Of a stretch of 54,119 bases of DNA, positions 18,982-27,422 are shown in pieces. The stretch is from an uncultured Alphaproteobacteria bacterium (lineage in GTDB: Bacteria; Pseudomonadota; Alphaproteobacteria; HIMB59; GCA-002718135), in NCBI GenBank assembly GCA_902588745.1, contig CACIQI010000010.1, positions 1 to 54,119 on the forward strand, given 5' to 3'. A program made the position numbers and the translations under genes. The number at the start of each line of letters is the position of its first letter. Within the stretch, counting starts at the first letter, position 1. Below the pieces are notes generated by a model. It saw only the letters and a list, made by a program, of their open reading frames with translations, did not search any database and was not told where the DNA came from.

Positions 18982-19009
18982 TCAGCACTAATATTTATAT
19001 TAGTGCTGA
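18982..19009 (-). terminator. Perfect hairpin between potD and potA (attenuator or mRNA-stabilising stem)
   Basis: A perfect 12-base-pair stem (TCAGCACTAATA paired with TATTAGTGCTGA) with a 4-base loop lies 15 bases after the potD stop. On the minus strand it is followed by only a short TTT run and then the potA ATG. This looks more like a partial terminator or a 3'-end-protecting stem, as between malE and malF, than a complete stop. Confidence 0.75.
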
Positions 19010-19024
19010 AATGAAGTATATTTT

Positions 19025-20071
19025 TTAATTTGATTTAAATTTATTAAAATATTTAGTTGATAATTGTGCTTTTTTTGGTGAGTCAGCAGTGTCAGCAAAT
19101 AGCATACTTAAAGTTGCTTCATCTGGATAAATAGCTGGGTCTCCTAAAATTTCTGGATCAACTAGCTCATTAGCTGCTTTGTTTGGGTTAGAATACCAAA
19201 CATAGTTAGTTATATCTGCAGCAACTTCAGGGCGCAAAATATAATTTATAAACTTATGTGCATTTAAAACATTTTTTGCATCAGCTGGAATTGCCATCAT
19301 ATCAAACCAAATTACAGTTCCCTCTGAAGGGATAGAATACCAAACTGGTTCTATTTCTTCGTAAGCAGCAATAAAAACATCGCCTGACCATCCCATAGCT
19401 AGACAAATCTCACCATTAGCGAGATCATCAATATATTGAGAGGAATCAAAATACCTAATGAAAGGTCTAATTTCCTGCAACATTGAAAGAGCAGCCTTAT
19501 AATCATTTTCGTCTTCAGTATTAGGATCTTTACCTACATATTTTAAGGCAATTTCCATTACTTCAGATGGTGCATCTAACATTGCTATACCACAATCCTC
19601 ATATTTAGACGCTATAGCTGGATCAAACAAAACACTCCAACTAGTAACTTCATCTTCATCCACCTTATCAGTATTGTAACCAATACCAGTTGTGCCATAC
19701 ATGTAGTTTACTGAATATTGACCTCCTGGATCATGAGCATCTATCTTTGATAAAACTTCAGGATCTAGATTTCCTATGTTTGATAATTCAGATTTATCAA
19801 GTTTTTGAAATACTCCAGCCTTGATTTGGTTTTCTAAAAAAGAACCTGAAGGCACCACAATATCATAGCCAGAACCACCAGCTAAAAGTTTAGCTTCAAG
19901 AACTTCGTTTGAATCAAACACATCATAAGTTACATCAATGCCAAATTCATTTTCGAAATTTTCAATTGTATCTTCAGCAATATAGTCAGACCAATTGTAA
20001 ATAAATAATTCTTCTTTAGCCTGAGCTGAAAAAGAAATTAAAACTAATAGAGATATAAAATACTTAAGCAT
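19025..20071 (-). CDS. potD: Polyamine-binding periplasmic protein (PotD/PotF-like)
   Basis: A 348-residue extracytoplasmic binding protein. The N-terminal signal peptide is MLKYFISLLVLISFSAQA with cleavage expected after AQA. The mature part starts KEELFIYNWSDYIAEDTIENFE, the standard PotD/PotF opening with the tryptophan that contacts polyamines. LLAGGSGYDIVVPSG and NYMYGTTGIGYN are further family blocks. An unusually strong ribosome-binding site (AGGAGGGG, plus strand 20076-20083) sits four bases before the ATG. It delivers polyamines to PotABC. Confidence 0.95.
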   Translation of the reverse strand: MLKYFISLLVLISFSAQAKEELFIYNWSDYIAEDTIENFENEFGIDVTYDVFDSNEVLEAKLLAGGSGYDIVVPSGSFLENQIKAGVFQKLDKSELSNIGNLDPEVLSKIDAHDPGGQYSVNYMYGTTGIGYNTDKVDEDEVTSWSVLFDPAIASKYEDCGIAMLDAPSEVMEIALKYVGKDPNTEDENDYKAALSMLQEIRPFIRYFDSSQYIDDLANGEICLAMGWSGDVFIAAYEEIEPVWYSIPSEGTVIWFDMMAIPADAKNVLNAHKFINYILRPEVAADITNYVWYSNPNKAANELVDPEILGDPAIYPDEATLSMLFADTADSPKKAQLSTKYFNKFKSN

Positions 20072-20111
20072 TATTCCCCTCCTAAATAAAAATTACATTA
20101 AATAAAATAAA

Positions 20112-20969
20112 TTAAAAATCGAGAATTTTTTTATATAGATCGGGCCTTCTGTCTCTAAAGTTACCCCATAATTTTCTATATTCTCTTGAAATTAACAAAT
20201 CTAAAGTCGCAGTTATTATTCCCTCATCCTTATCATTCATTCGATTTATTACATTTCCAAGATGGTCCAATATAAAAGAATTACCATAAAAATTTAATTC
20301 AATATCAGCTTCGACCTCCTTACCTATTCTATTCGAAGTTATTATAGGGATTTGATTTGCAGCAGCATGCCCTACCATTGTATTAATCCAATGATCCCTT
20401 GAATTTAATTCAGGCATATGTGGCTCAGAACCAATTGCTGATGGATAAAAAATTAAATCTGCACCTTTCAACGTTAATATTCTTGCACATTCAGGAAACC
20501 ACTGATCCCAACAAATTGCACAGCCAACTTTTGCTAGAGGGGTATCAAAAACCATAAAACCTGTGTTGCCTTTTTCAAAATAATACTTCTCATTATATCC
20601 AGGCCCTTCAGGGATGTGAGATTTATTATAAACTTCACTTATTTTACCGAAAGAATCAATCATAACTAGAGAATTAAAAAACTTATTTTCCTTTTTTTGA
20701 AAAAAACTAATTGGTAATGAAATCTTTTTATATTTACAAATATTAGATAATTTTTCGAACATTGGATTAGAAGGAAATTCAATTGCAAGATCAAAAAATT
20801 TATCATTTTTTGTTGAACAAAAATAATAATCTTGAAATAATTCTTGTAGAAGTAAAATATCAACATTTTCATTTGATGCTTTTTCAACTAAACTAATTGC
20901 TTTATTTAAATTAGCATTAAAGTCTCCTTTAAGAGCCTTGAATTGTGATGTTGCTACTTTTACTTTCAT
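20112..20969 (-). CDS. aguB: N-carbamoylputrescine amidase
   Basis: Hydrolyses N-carbamoylputrescine to putrescine, CO2 and ammonia. Nitrilase-superfamily triad: E in LLLQELFQDYYFC, K in YNKSHIPEGPGYNEKYYF, and C in VGCAICWDQWFPE. The arrangement after the cysteine (WFPECARILTLKGAD) matches AguB rather than a general nitrilase. I place the start at the ATG at 20969 (MKVKVATSQF), which overlaps the aguA TGA as ATGA; the frame's nine extra upstream codons lie inside aguA. The 285-residue length is normal. Confidence 0.95.
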   Translation of the reverse strand: MKVKVATSQFKALKGDFNANLNKAISLVEKASNENVDILLLQELFQDYYFCSTKNDKFFDLAIEFPSNPMFEKLSNICKYKKISLPISFFQKKENKFFNSLVMIDSFGKISEVYNKSHIPEGPGYNEKYYFEKGNTGFMVFDTPLAKVGCAICWDQWFPECARILTLKGADLIFYPSAIGSEPHMPELNSRDHWINTMVGHAAANQIPIITSNRIGKEVEADIELNFYGNSFILDHLGNVINRMNDKDEGIITATLDLLISREYRKLWGNFRDRRPDLYKKILDF

Positions 20970-21949
20970 ATTTTTGGTACATTCATTGTTATACAATGAA
21001 TATTTCCACCACCATAATTTATATTTTCTGTTTCCAACATCATAATTTCTCGATTTGGGAATAACTTTTCAAAAGTTAATTTTACCTCATTATCTTCCTT
21101 AACATTGAATTTAGGTAAGATAATTTTATTTTTACTGAAATAAAAATTTATATATGAGCTAATAATATTTTTATTATTAATTTTTTTTCTTGTAGGTAAA
21201 GGAACTTCAATTAAATCAAATGTCTGATTAGTATCTTTAAAAAATTTAATAAGATCAGCTTTGTTTTTTTTTAATATTTCATAATTAGGATCTAATTTAT
21301 GAGTTGTAGCAATTAAATATCTATTTTTTCCTATGGGGCATAATAAATTATCGACATGACCATCTGTATCATCCTCCATTAGTCCATTTTCAAATAGAAA
21401 AATATAATTTAAATCAAACAAGAGCTTTAGTTCTTTAATAATATATTCACTATTATGTTTTTGTTTTCTATTTTTATTAAATATTACATTTTTAGTGCTA
21501 AACAAATTTTTTTTATCATCATAAGTTATTGCTCCTCCTTCAATGACTAAGTCAGAAATTTTTGTTGGGATATTTAAATAGTTTGAAATAAATTTTGATA
21601 TTTTATTATCATTTAAATAATCTGGATACTTGCCATAACCATTAAATTCAAAACTAATTGATTTTAATTTTTCATCTTCGATACAAAAAATTGGTGCAAT
21701 ATCTCGCATCCAAGAATCATCTAATTTACATTCTATAATATCTATATTTTTATGATCAGTTTTATTTTCAATTTCATTAATGTCTTCTTTATTTGACAAT
21801 ACAATTACATGCTCAGTTTTTGCAATTTCATTAATTACATTTGCAACTTCATCTCTAGCCTTATTAATAATTTTACCATAAAGATCTTTATTACATGGCC
21901 AAGCAATCAAACAATATTTGTGTTCATACCATTCAGGAATTAGTTTCAT
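20966..21949 (-). CDS. aguA: Agmatine deiminase
   Basis: Converts agmatine to N-carbamoylputrescine and ammonia. Pentein-fold guanidino-modifying enzyme with the expected catalytic residues: WMRDIAPIF near residue 82, the H and D of DDTDGHVDN near 210, and the cysteine in GGGNIHCIT close to the C terminus. The opening PEWYEHKYCLIAWPCNKDLYG is characteristic. At 327 residues it is slightly shorter than the usual 345-370. It overlaps aguB by four bases and heads the minus-strand polyamine operon. It is divergent from the HD-domain gene. Confidence 0.95.
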   Translation of the reverse strand: MKLIPEWYEHKYCLIAWPCNKDLYGKIINKARDEVANVINEIAKTEHVIVLSNKEDINEIENKTDHKNIDIIECKLDDSWMRDIAPIFCIEDEKLKSISFEFNGYGKYPDYLNDNKISKFISNYLNIPTKISDLVIEGGAITYDDKKNLFSTKNVIFNKNRKQKHNSEYIIKELKLLFDLNYIFLFENGLMEDDTDGHVDNLLCPIGKNRYLIATTHKLDPNYEILKKNKADLIKFFKDTNQTFDLIEVPLPTRKKINNKNIISSYINFYFSKNKIILPKFNVKEDNEVKLTFEKLFPNREIMMLETENINYGGGNIHCITMNVPKI

Positions 21950-21977
21950 AAAATTTAAAAATATGTATAATTATTTC

Positions 21978-22541
21978 ATGTCTAAAGATGAAGTAAAATT
22001 CACTGAAATGAAACATGGTGATAAAGAGGATTATGAACTTCTTGCTAATTTTGAAGATAAATTTATTGAAGGTACAGCTGATAGAATAGTAAGAGTGCTA
22101 GAAAGTTTAGACAATTCTTTAGGTGGCTATAAGGTATCTAGATTAGAACACTCTCTTCAAACTGCTTCAAGAGCATTACGTGAACAAGCTTCAGAAGAAA
22201 TGGTGGTAGCTTCCTTATTGCATGATATAGGTGATGAAATTGCACCTCTTAATCATTCTGAACTTGCCGCTGCAGTATTAAAACCTTTTGTTTCTGAAAA
22301 AACAAGATGGATTGTAGAACAACACGGTTTGTTTCAAGCCTACTACTATAATCATTATTATGGAAAAGATAGAAATCTAAGAGATAAATTCAAAGGTCAT
22401 GAATTCTTTAAAGACACTATAGATTTTTGCGAAAGATGGGATCAAGCATCATTTGACCCAAATTATGATACAATTCCTTTAAAAGAATTTGTTCCAATGG
22501 TTCAAAGAATATTTAATAGAACACCTTATAGAAATTTATAA
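21978..22541 (+). CDS. HD-domain protein with a complete diiron ligand set (PhnZ/MIOX-like fold)
   Basis: A 187-residue protein with one HD domain. It has all six ligands used by mixed-valent diiron HD oxygenases: H58 (RLEHSLQ), H82 and D83 (LLHDIGD), H93 (LNHSE), H116 (EQHGLF) and D155 (ERWDQ). The spacing resembles the phosphonate oxygenase PhnZ, but the tyrosine/glutamate gate residues just before the first histidine are different (GGYKVS). Function is unknown; a hydrolase is also possible. Start chosen at the ATG at 21978 (MSKDEVKF); an ATG at 21963 is in frame. Abuts the convergent thioesterase. Confidence 0.75.
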   Translation: MSKDEVKFTEMKHGDKEDYELLANFEDKFIEGTADRIVRVLESLDNSLGGYKVSRLEHSLQTASRALREQASEEMVVASLLHDIGDEIAPLNHSELAAAVLKPFVSEKTRWIVEQHGLFQAYYYNHYYGKDRNLRDKFKGHEFFKDTIDFCERWDQASFDPNYDTIPLKEFVPMVQRIFNRTPYRNL

Positions 22542-23009
22542 TTATTTTTTTAGCTTTTTGATTAGTGTAAGGATACCAGGATCAAAGTTATTTTTATTTT
22601 CTTTAATAAATTTATCTATATCTTTTTGCTTTTCTAATTCTAATTCAGAAACTTTTCTAACATTTAAATCAACATACAAAGAACAAACTTCTGTTGTTGC
22701 TGCTCTATAACCTTCAAGCTTATGTGTCATTTCTAATTTATAAATTAATCTTTTTTTATCCCTATCAAGAAATAATAAATTAATATCTACTTCATCACCC
22801 TCTTTCACTTCTTTGTCATAAGTTGTGTGTGACTCTACAGCAAAAGTGGTTTTCTTCTCTGTTTTTGCAGAAGTTTCACCCATATTAAATTTTTGTAAAA
22901 GAACTTCCCATCCAGCATCAAAAAGATGGATATAAAATGCCAAATTCATATGACCATTGTAATCAGTCCATTCCTTTTTAACTCTTCCTGAATTTAAATA
23001 TATCGTCAT
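22542..23009 (-). CDS. Hotdog thioesterase, probable betainyl-CoA thioesterase of carnitine degradation
   Basis: A 155-residue 4HBT-fold protein. The active-site helix region WTDYNGHMNLAFYIHLFDAGW at residues 15-35 carries the DYNGH-N pattern of the family. Divergent by 42 bases from a BKACE enzyme and a carnitine dehydrogenase, the same trio known from Pseudomonas and rhizobial carnitine catabolism, where the thioesterase releases glycine betaine from betainyl-CoA. The family assignment is firm. The substrate is inferred from context. Confidence 0.8.
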   Translation of the reverse strand: MTIYLNSGRVKKEWTDYNGHMNLAFYIHLFDAGWEVLLQKFNMGETSAKTEKKTTFAVESHTTYDKEVKEGDEVDINLLFLDRDKKRLIYKLEMTHKLEGYRAATTEVCSLYVDLNVRKVSELELEKQKDIDKFIKENKNNFDPGILTLIKKLKK

Positions 23010-23051
23010 TGTTTTTCTTTATTAATTCAAAAAATATAGTAATTTAAAATA

Positions 23052-23942
23052 ATGAATAATGAAGTAATAATTTCATGTGCTGTAACAGGATCTGGTGATA
23101 CAGCAGGTAAACATCCTGAATTACCTATAACACCAAAACAAATTGCTGAAGCTTCAATTGAAGCCGCTAAAGCAGGTGCTGCAATAGCTCATGTACATGT
23201 AAGAGAACCTGATGGCAAACCTTCTAGAAATTTAAATTACTATAAAGAAGTGGCAGATAGAATTCGCTCTTCTGAAACTGATGTAGTTTTAAATTTTACA
23301 ACAGGTATGGGTGGCGATTTTGAAGTTGGAACAGGTAAAGATCCTTTAAATCCAGTAGGAGCAAATACAGATATGATCGATGCATTAAGCAGATTAGAAC
23401 ATGTTGAAGAATTATTACCTGAAATTTGTACTCTAGATTGTGGATCACTTAATTTTGGTGACTCAAACATGACATTTATTCATACACCGATACAGCTAAG
23501 AACCGCGGCAAAAAAAATGCAGGAGCTTGGAGTGAAACCAGAAATGGAAGCTTTTGAAATGGGCCATTTGTGGTTTGCTAACCAACTTTATAAAGAAGGT
23601 TTAATTGATGGTCCTCCTTTTTATCAAATATGCCTTGGTATACCTTGGGGGTCACCTGCAACAACGAGCGCAATGAAAGCAATGGCTGAAATGGTACCTG
23701 CTGAAGGTGTTTGGTCTGGATTTGGAATAGGAAGATCTCAAATGCCTATGGCTGCACAAGCGGTTATTTTAGGAGGAAATGTTCGTGTGGGACTGGAAGA
23801 TAATCTTTATTTAAAGAAAGGAGTTTTTGCATCAAATGCACAGTTAGTTGAAAAAGCAAGATGCATTGTTGAAGATATAGGAGCTTCTATTTTATCACCA
23901 CAACAGACAAGAGAGAAATTAAAACTAAAAAAACATTTTTAA
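23052..23942 (+). CDS. BKACE-family enzyme, probable 3-dehydrocarnitine cleavage enzyme
   Basis: A 296-residue DUF849/beta-keto acid cleavage enzyme that would react 3-dehydrocarnitine with acetyl-CoA to give betainyl-CoA and acetoacetate. The metal histidines are in [15 protein letters not shown] near residues 45-60. [20 protein letters not shown] and [15 protein letters not shown] are further barrel blocks. It is followed one base later by a carnitine-dehydrogenase-like gene, which gives the substrate assignment. Length is typical of the family. Confidence 0.85.
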   Translation: MNNEVIISCAVTGSGDTAGKHPELPITPKQIAEASIEAAKAGAAIAHVHVREPDGKPSRNLNYYKEVADRIRSSETDVVLNFTTGMGGDFEVGTGKDPLNPVGANTDMIDALSRLEHVEELLPEICTLDCGSLNFGDSNMTFIHTPIQLRTAAKKMQELGVKPEMEAFEMGHLWFANQLYKEGLIDGPPFYQICLGIPWGSPATTSAMKAMAEMVPAEGVWSGFGIGRSQMPMAAQAVILGGNVRVGLEDNLYLKKGVFASNAQLVEKARCIVEDIGASILSPQQTREKLKLKKHF

Positions 23943-23943
23943 T

Positions 23944-24864
23944 TTGAAAAATATTGCTGTCATAGGAACTGGTGTAATAGGTACCGGCTGGATACTTAGA
24001 TTTCTCGCTAATGGCATAAATGTCAAAGCATTTGATAAAAATTCTCAGCAATTAAATTTTCTAAATGATGAAATAACAAGAACAAACTTAATTATAAAAA
24101 AATTATACAATACAAAAATCAATTTCAAAAATTTGGAAATTGTAGATAATATTGAGGAAGCAGTGAAAAATGCAGATTTAATTCAGGAAAATGTGCCTGA
24201 AAGACTATCTTTAAAAAAAGATGTTATAAAAAATATAAGTAAATATTCACCCTCAAATTCAATAATTGCTTCAAGTTCATCTGGTTTACTTCCATCAGAT
24301 TTACAATCAAAATGTATTAATCCAAAAAGATTAATCATAGCTCATCCCTTTAACCCTGTATATATTCTCCCATTGGTTGAAATTGTAAAAGGGGAAAAAA
24401 CTACAATTTTATATCTTAATAAAGCAAAAAAATTTTATCAAAAAATTAAAATGAAAACATTATTGGTAGAAAAAGAATTGCCAGGCTTTTTATCTGATAG
24501 ATTACAAGAAGCTTTATGGAGAGAAGGATTACATATTGTAAATGATGGATTTGCTTCAACAAAAGATTTAGATGAAGCGATCACTTATGGTCCTGGTATG
24601 AGGTGGGCTTTAATGGGAACTTTTCTAACATTTCATCTAGCTGGAGGAGAAATGGGTATGAAACATATGTTAGATCAATTTGGACCAGCATTGAAACTTC
24701 CATGGACTAAACTCAAGGCTCCAAAATTATCAAAAAAACTTAAAGAAAAAATCATCAAAGGAACAAAAAAACAATCAAATAATCATTCTATAAAAGATTT
24801 AAGTAACATAAGAGATAATTTCTTAATAGATTTGCTAGAATTAAAGAAAAAATATAAATTATAA
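23944..24864 (+). CDS. L-carnitine dehydrogenase-like protein (3-hydroxyacyl-CoA dehydrogenase family)
   Basis: A 306-residue NAD-dependent dehydrogenase. The Rossmann motif IGTGVIGTGWILRFLANG is at residues 6-23; QENVPERLSLK and IIAHPFNPVYILPLVEIV (with the catalytic histidine) follow, and the C-terminal domain has GPGMRWALMG. These blocks are those of L-carnitine 3-dehydrogenase. The start is TTG one base after the BKACE stop. It lacks the thioesterase domain that some carnitine dehydrogenases carry fused at the C terminus; here that activity is encoded separately at 22542. Confidence 0.85.
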   Translation: MKNIAVIGTGVIGTGWILRFLANGINVKAFDKNSQQLNFLNDEITRTNLIIKKLYNTKINFKNLEIVDNIEEAVKNADLIQENVPERLSLKKDVIKNISKYSPSNSIIASSSSGLLPSDLQSKCINPKRLIIAHPFNPVYILPLVEIVKGEKTTILYLNKAKKFYQKIKMKTLLVEKELPGFLSDRLQEALWREGLHIVNDGFASTKDLDEAITYGPGMRWALMGTFLTFHLAGGEMGMKHMLDQFGPALKLPWTKLKAPKLSKKLKEKIIKGTKKQSNNHSIKDLSNIRDNFLIDLLELKKKYKL

Positions 24865-24866
24865 TT

Positions 24867-25874
24867 ATGACAATAATCTCGAAATATGTAGCTTTAAAAA
24901 ATTACATACCAACTGGGTTGCCTAAAGAAGATGATTTTGAAATTAAATCTAAAACTTTAGAATTAGATGAAACAAATAATATTCATGTTCTTAATTTATG
25001 GATATCTGTTGATCCGTACATGAGAGCAAGAATGACAGAACGTAAAAATTATAAACCGCCCTTTTTACTAGGTGAGGAAATGGAAGGTTATGCAATTGGG
25101 TCAATCCAAAAATCAAAAGATTCACAATTTAAAGAAGGAGATGTTGTTTTCAGTAATTTTGGAATGAGAGATAACTTCATTTGCAAAGGCGGTGATTTAA
25201 AAAAAATTAAAAATAAAAATCTTCCATTACAAACTTATCTAGGGCCCTTAGGAATGACAGGGCAGACTGCATATATTGGTCTTTTTAATCATGGAAAAAT
25301 ACAAAAGGGACAAAGTATTCTTGTATCTTCAGCAGGAGGAAGTGTTGGATCAACAGTTTGTCAAATTGCAAAAAATTTAGGATGCAAAGTATATGCTAGT
25401 ACTGGATCAGATGAAAAAGTAGATTGGTTAAAAAATGAATTAAATGTTGATGTAGCATTTAATTATAAAAAAATTGACAACCTGGTTCTTCACTTAAAAG
25501 AAGTTTGTCCTGAGGGATTTGATTTATACTTTGATAATGTTGGAGGTGATTTTTTAGAGTCTGCAATTTTTCGAATGAAAAATTTTGGAAGAATTATTAT
25601 TTGCGGAAGGATCTCTCAAATGAATTCAACTTCTGCTCCTGCTGGACTAAAAAATATGGCTCACGTACTAGTAAAAAGATTAACAATAAAAGGTTTTTTA
25701 ATTTTTGATCATGAAAATGATAATGAGCCTTTTGAAACTGATATGCAAAATTGGATTTCAGAAGGAAAAATAAAATTTAAAGAAACAATTTATGAAAATA
25801 TAGAAAATGCTCCTAAAGCATTTATAGATCTACTTAATGGTAAAAATTTAGGTAAAATGTTAGTCAAAATTTAA
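24867..25874 (+). CDS. Zinc-independent NADP-dependent oxidoreductase (MDR family, CurA-like)
   Basis: A 335-residue medium-chain reductase with an N-terminal GroES-like domain (SVDPYMRARM near residue 47, the leukotriene-B4/CurA signature) and a Rossmann domain with SSAGGSVGSTVCQIAKNLG near 150. No zinc-binding cysteines are present. It presumably reduces an enone or a CoA-free unsaturated compound with NADPH. It begins two bases after the carnitine dehydrogenase stop, so it is part of that operon, but its link to carnitine is not explained by known pathways. Confidence 0.85.
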   Translation: MTIISKYVALKNYIPTGLPKEDDFEIKSKTLELDETNNIHVLNLWISVDPYMRARMTERKNYKPPFLLGEEMEGYAIGSIQKSKDSQFKEGDVVFSNFGMRDNFICKGGDLKKIKNKNLPLQTYLGPLGMTGQTAYIGLFNHGKIQKGQSILVSSAGGSVGSTVCQIAKNLGCKVYASTGSDEKVDWLKNELNVDVAFNYKKIDNLVLHLKEVCPEGFDLYFDNVGGDFLESAIFRMKNFGRIIICGRISQMNSTSAPAGLKNMAHVLVKRLTIKGFLIFDHENDNEPFETDMQNWISEGKIKFKETIYENIENAPKAFIDLLNGKNLGKMLVKI

Positions 25875-27314
25875 CTAAATTGTAACGTAGGGAGATGTCC
25901 CTCGATATTTTATATCTAATTTAAGTTCTTTATCAATTGGTGGAAAAGCTCTTTGCTGACATTCTACTCTAGGGCAAATTCTACAAGAAACTCCAATTGG
26001 CATTTGTAATTTTTTATTATTTAAATCAATTCCTTCAGAATATATTAAATCTTTTGCGTATTTCATATCACAACCTAAACCAATCGAAACAAAGCTTTTA
26101 GGCATTCCATGTTTTTCAATTCCTTTCTCAAAAGCTCTTGCGATACAAAAATATACTCGTCCATCTGGCATTTTAGATATTTGAGGATGAATTTTTCCGG
26201 GATTTAAAAAAGCAGTATATACATTCCATCTAGGACAAGAACCTCCATGTCTTGGTATGTGAATACCAGATAAAGAAAATCGTTTTGACACATTTCCAGC
26301 AATATCTGTTTTTAAAAAATGAAATGGCACTCCTTCGTTTCCAGGTCTTTGAAGATTTGTTAATCTATGTGTAACTTGTTCAAAACTACAAGCATAATGG
26401 TGCATCAAAATTTCCACATCATATTTATGTAATTTAGCACTCTTTAAAAAATCAGTATAAGGCATCATAAATGCAGCAGCATAATAATTTAGTAAAGATA
26501 GTTTAAGCAAGGGTTCTACTTCTTCTGATTCAACGTTATTATCTTTAATAACTTTATTGATAACATCATTAGCCTCTAAATAAGCAACTTGTGATGCTAA
26601 ATGAAAGTTTCTAGATGTATAAGTTAACATTTCAGAAAGATAAAAAATCTTTAAATTTTCATCAAATCTTTTAACTATTTTTTCGTCTTCGTTTATGGTT
26701 ACAATTTTAACTTCAATTCCATGTTTTTCTTTGAGATAAAGTGATAATTTAGATCCAGAACCAATGTTAGGTCCAGTTTCAAGACCTATTTCTTTTCTTA
26801 GATTTTCAGAACTTACTTCTAAATCATGAAAGTAATTTTTATTTTCTTGAAGAATATCTGAAACAATTTCTACAGGTAGTCTTGTTGGTTTTTCTATTTG
26901 ATTTGCATTGACATCCATAGTTTCAAGTCGATTTTGCATATCTTCTTTAAAGCTTTTAAAAGAATCATTTATTGTGAGTAATGCTTTAGCTATGTTAGGA
27001 TTTGAACCAATGAAGTCACTTGTGTCGTGATTGGTTATCTTTAAATCATCAAAAATTTCATTGCTTAAAACATCCATCACGTCTGAAAGAAGTCTTTTGC
27101 TAGATTCTGTTGAGAAGTCTTTAATTGATAAATCTAATTTATCAGCTGCTTTAATTAGTAAGGAAAGCGGTATTTTTCTTTTTCCACTTTCAATTAAATT
27201 TAAATAACTAGGAGATATTCCAATAGTTTTTGATAATTCAGCTTGTGAAAAACCTTTGCTTATCCTTTGTTTTTTTAACCTTGGACCAAAATTTATGTCA
27301 GATTCAATATTCAT
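25875..27314 (-). CDS. ScfR/RamB-type short-chain acyl-CoA-responsive transcription regulator
   Basis: A 479-residue regulator. An N-terminal XRE helix-turn-helix is at about residues 11-65 (LKKQRISKGFSQAELSKTIGI, typical), a central IrrE-like DUF955 region with degenerate metal motif follows, and the C-terminal domain (about 330-479) is cysteine-rich: GSCPRW, CIAR, GLGCDM, VSCRICPRVECQQRAFPP, suggesting a metal or iron-sulfur site. Relatives (RamB, PccR) control acetate, propionate or glyoxylate genes in response to acyl-CoA. Direct TTTACAAA repeats abut its start codon and an inverted copy faces the next gene, so it is probably autoregulated. Confidence 0.85.
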   Translation of the reverse strand: MNIESDINFGPRLKKQRISKGFSQAELSKTIGISPSYLNLIESGKRKIPLSLLIKAADKLDLSIKDFSTESSKRLLSDVMDVLSNEIFDDLKITNHDTSDFIGSNPNIAKALLTINDSFKSFKEDMQNRLETMDVNANQIEKPTRLPVEIVSDILQENKNYFHDLEVSSENLRKEIGLETGPNIGSGSKLSLYLKEKHGIEVKIVTINEDEKIVKRFDENLKIFYLSEMLTYTSRNFHLASQVAYLEANDVINKVIKDNNVESEEVEPLLKLSLLNYYAAAFMMPYTDFLKSAKLHKYDVEILMHHYACSFEQVTHRLTNLQRPGNEGVPFHFLKTDIAGNVSKRFSLSGIHIPRHGGSCPRWNVYTAFLNPGKIHPQISKMPDGRVYFCIARAFEKGIEKHGMPKSFVSIGLGCDMKYAKDLIYSEGIDLNNKKLQMPIGVSCRICPRVECQQRAFPPIDKELKLDIKYRGTSPYVTI

Positions 27315-27330
27315 TTACAAAATTTACAAA
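27314..27330. promoter_or_regulatory. Operator-like tandem TTTACAAA repeat at the regulator start
   Basis: TTTACAAAATTTACAAA, two copies of TTTACAAA one base apart, begins exactly at the first base of the regulator's start codon. It resembles the paired TTTGCAAA elements known for ScfR-type regulators such as PccR. An inverted, slightly diverged copy lies at 27405-27421. Binding is inferred. Confidence 0.55.
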
Positions 27331-27404
27331 AATAAAAAATTCAAAGTAATTTTCTTTACATTAAAAATAAGAAAAACTCTAGTTTTTTTTTATATAATTA
27401 TGTA

Positions 27405-27421
27405 TTTGTAAAATCTGTAAA
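27405..27421. promoter_or_regulatory. Inverted operator-like repeat before the 59-residue gene
   Basis: TTTGTAAAATCTGTAAA is the reverse complement of TTTACAGATTTTACAAA, an imperfect copy of the repeat at 27314-27330, with the same 17-base length and half-site spacing. It ends one base before the ATG of the small gene, mirroring the position of the other copy at the regulator's start. The pair brackets the divergent promoter region. Confidence 0.5.
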
Positions 27422-27422
27422 T

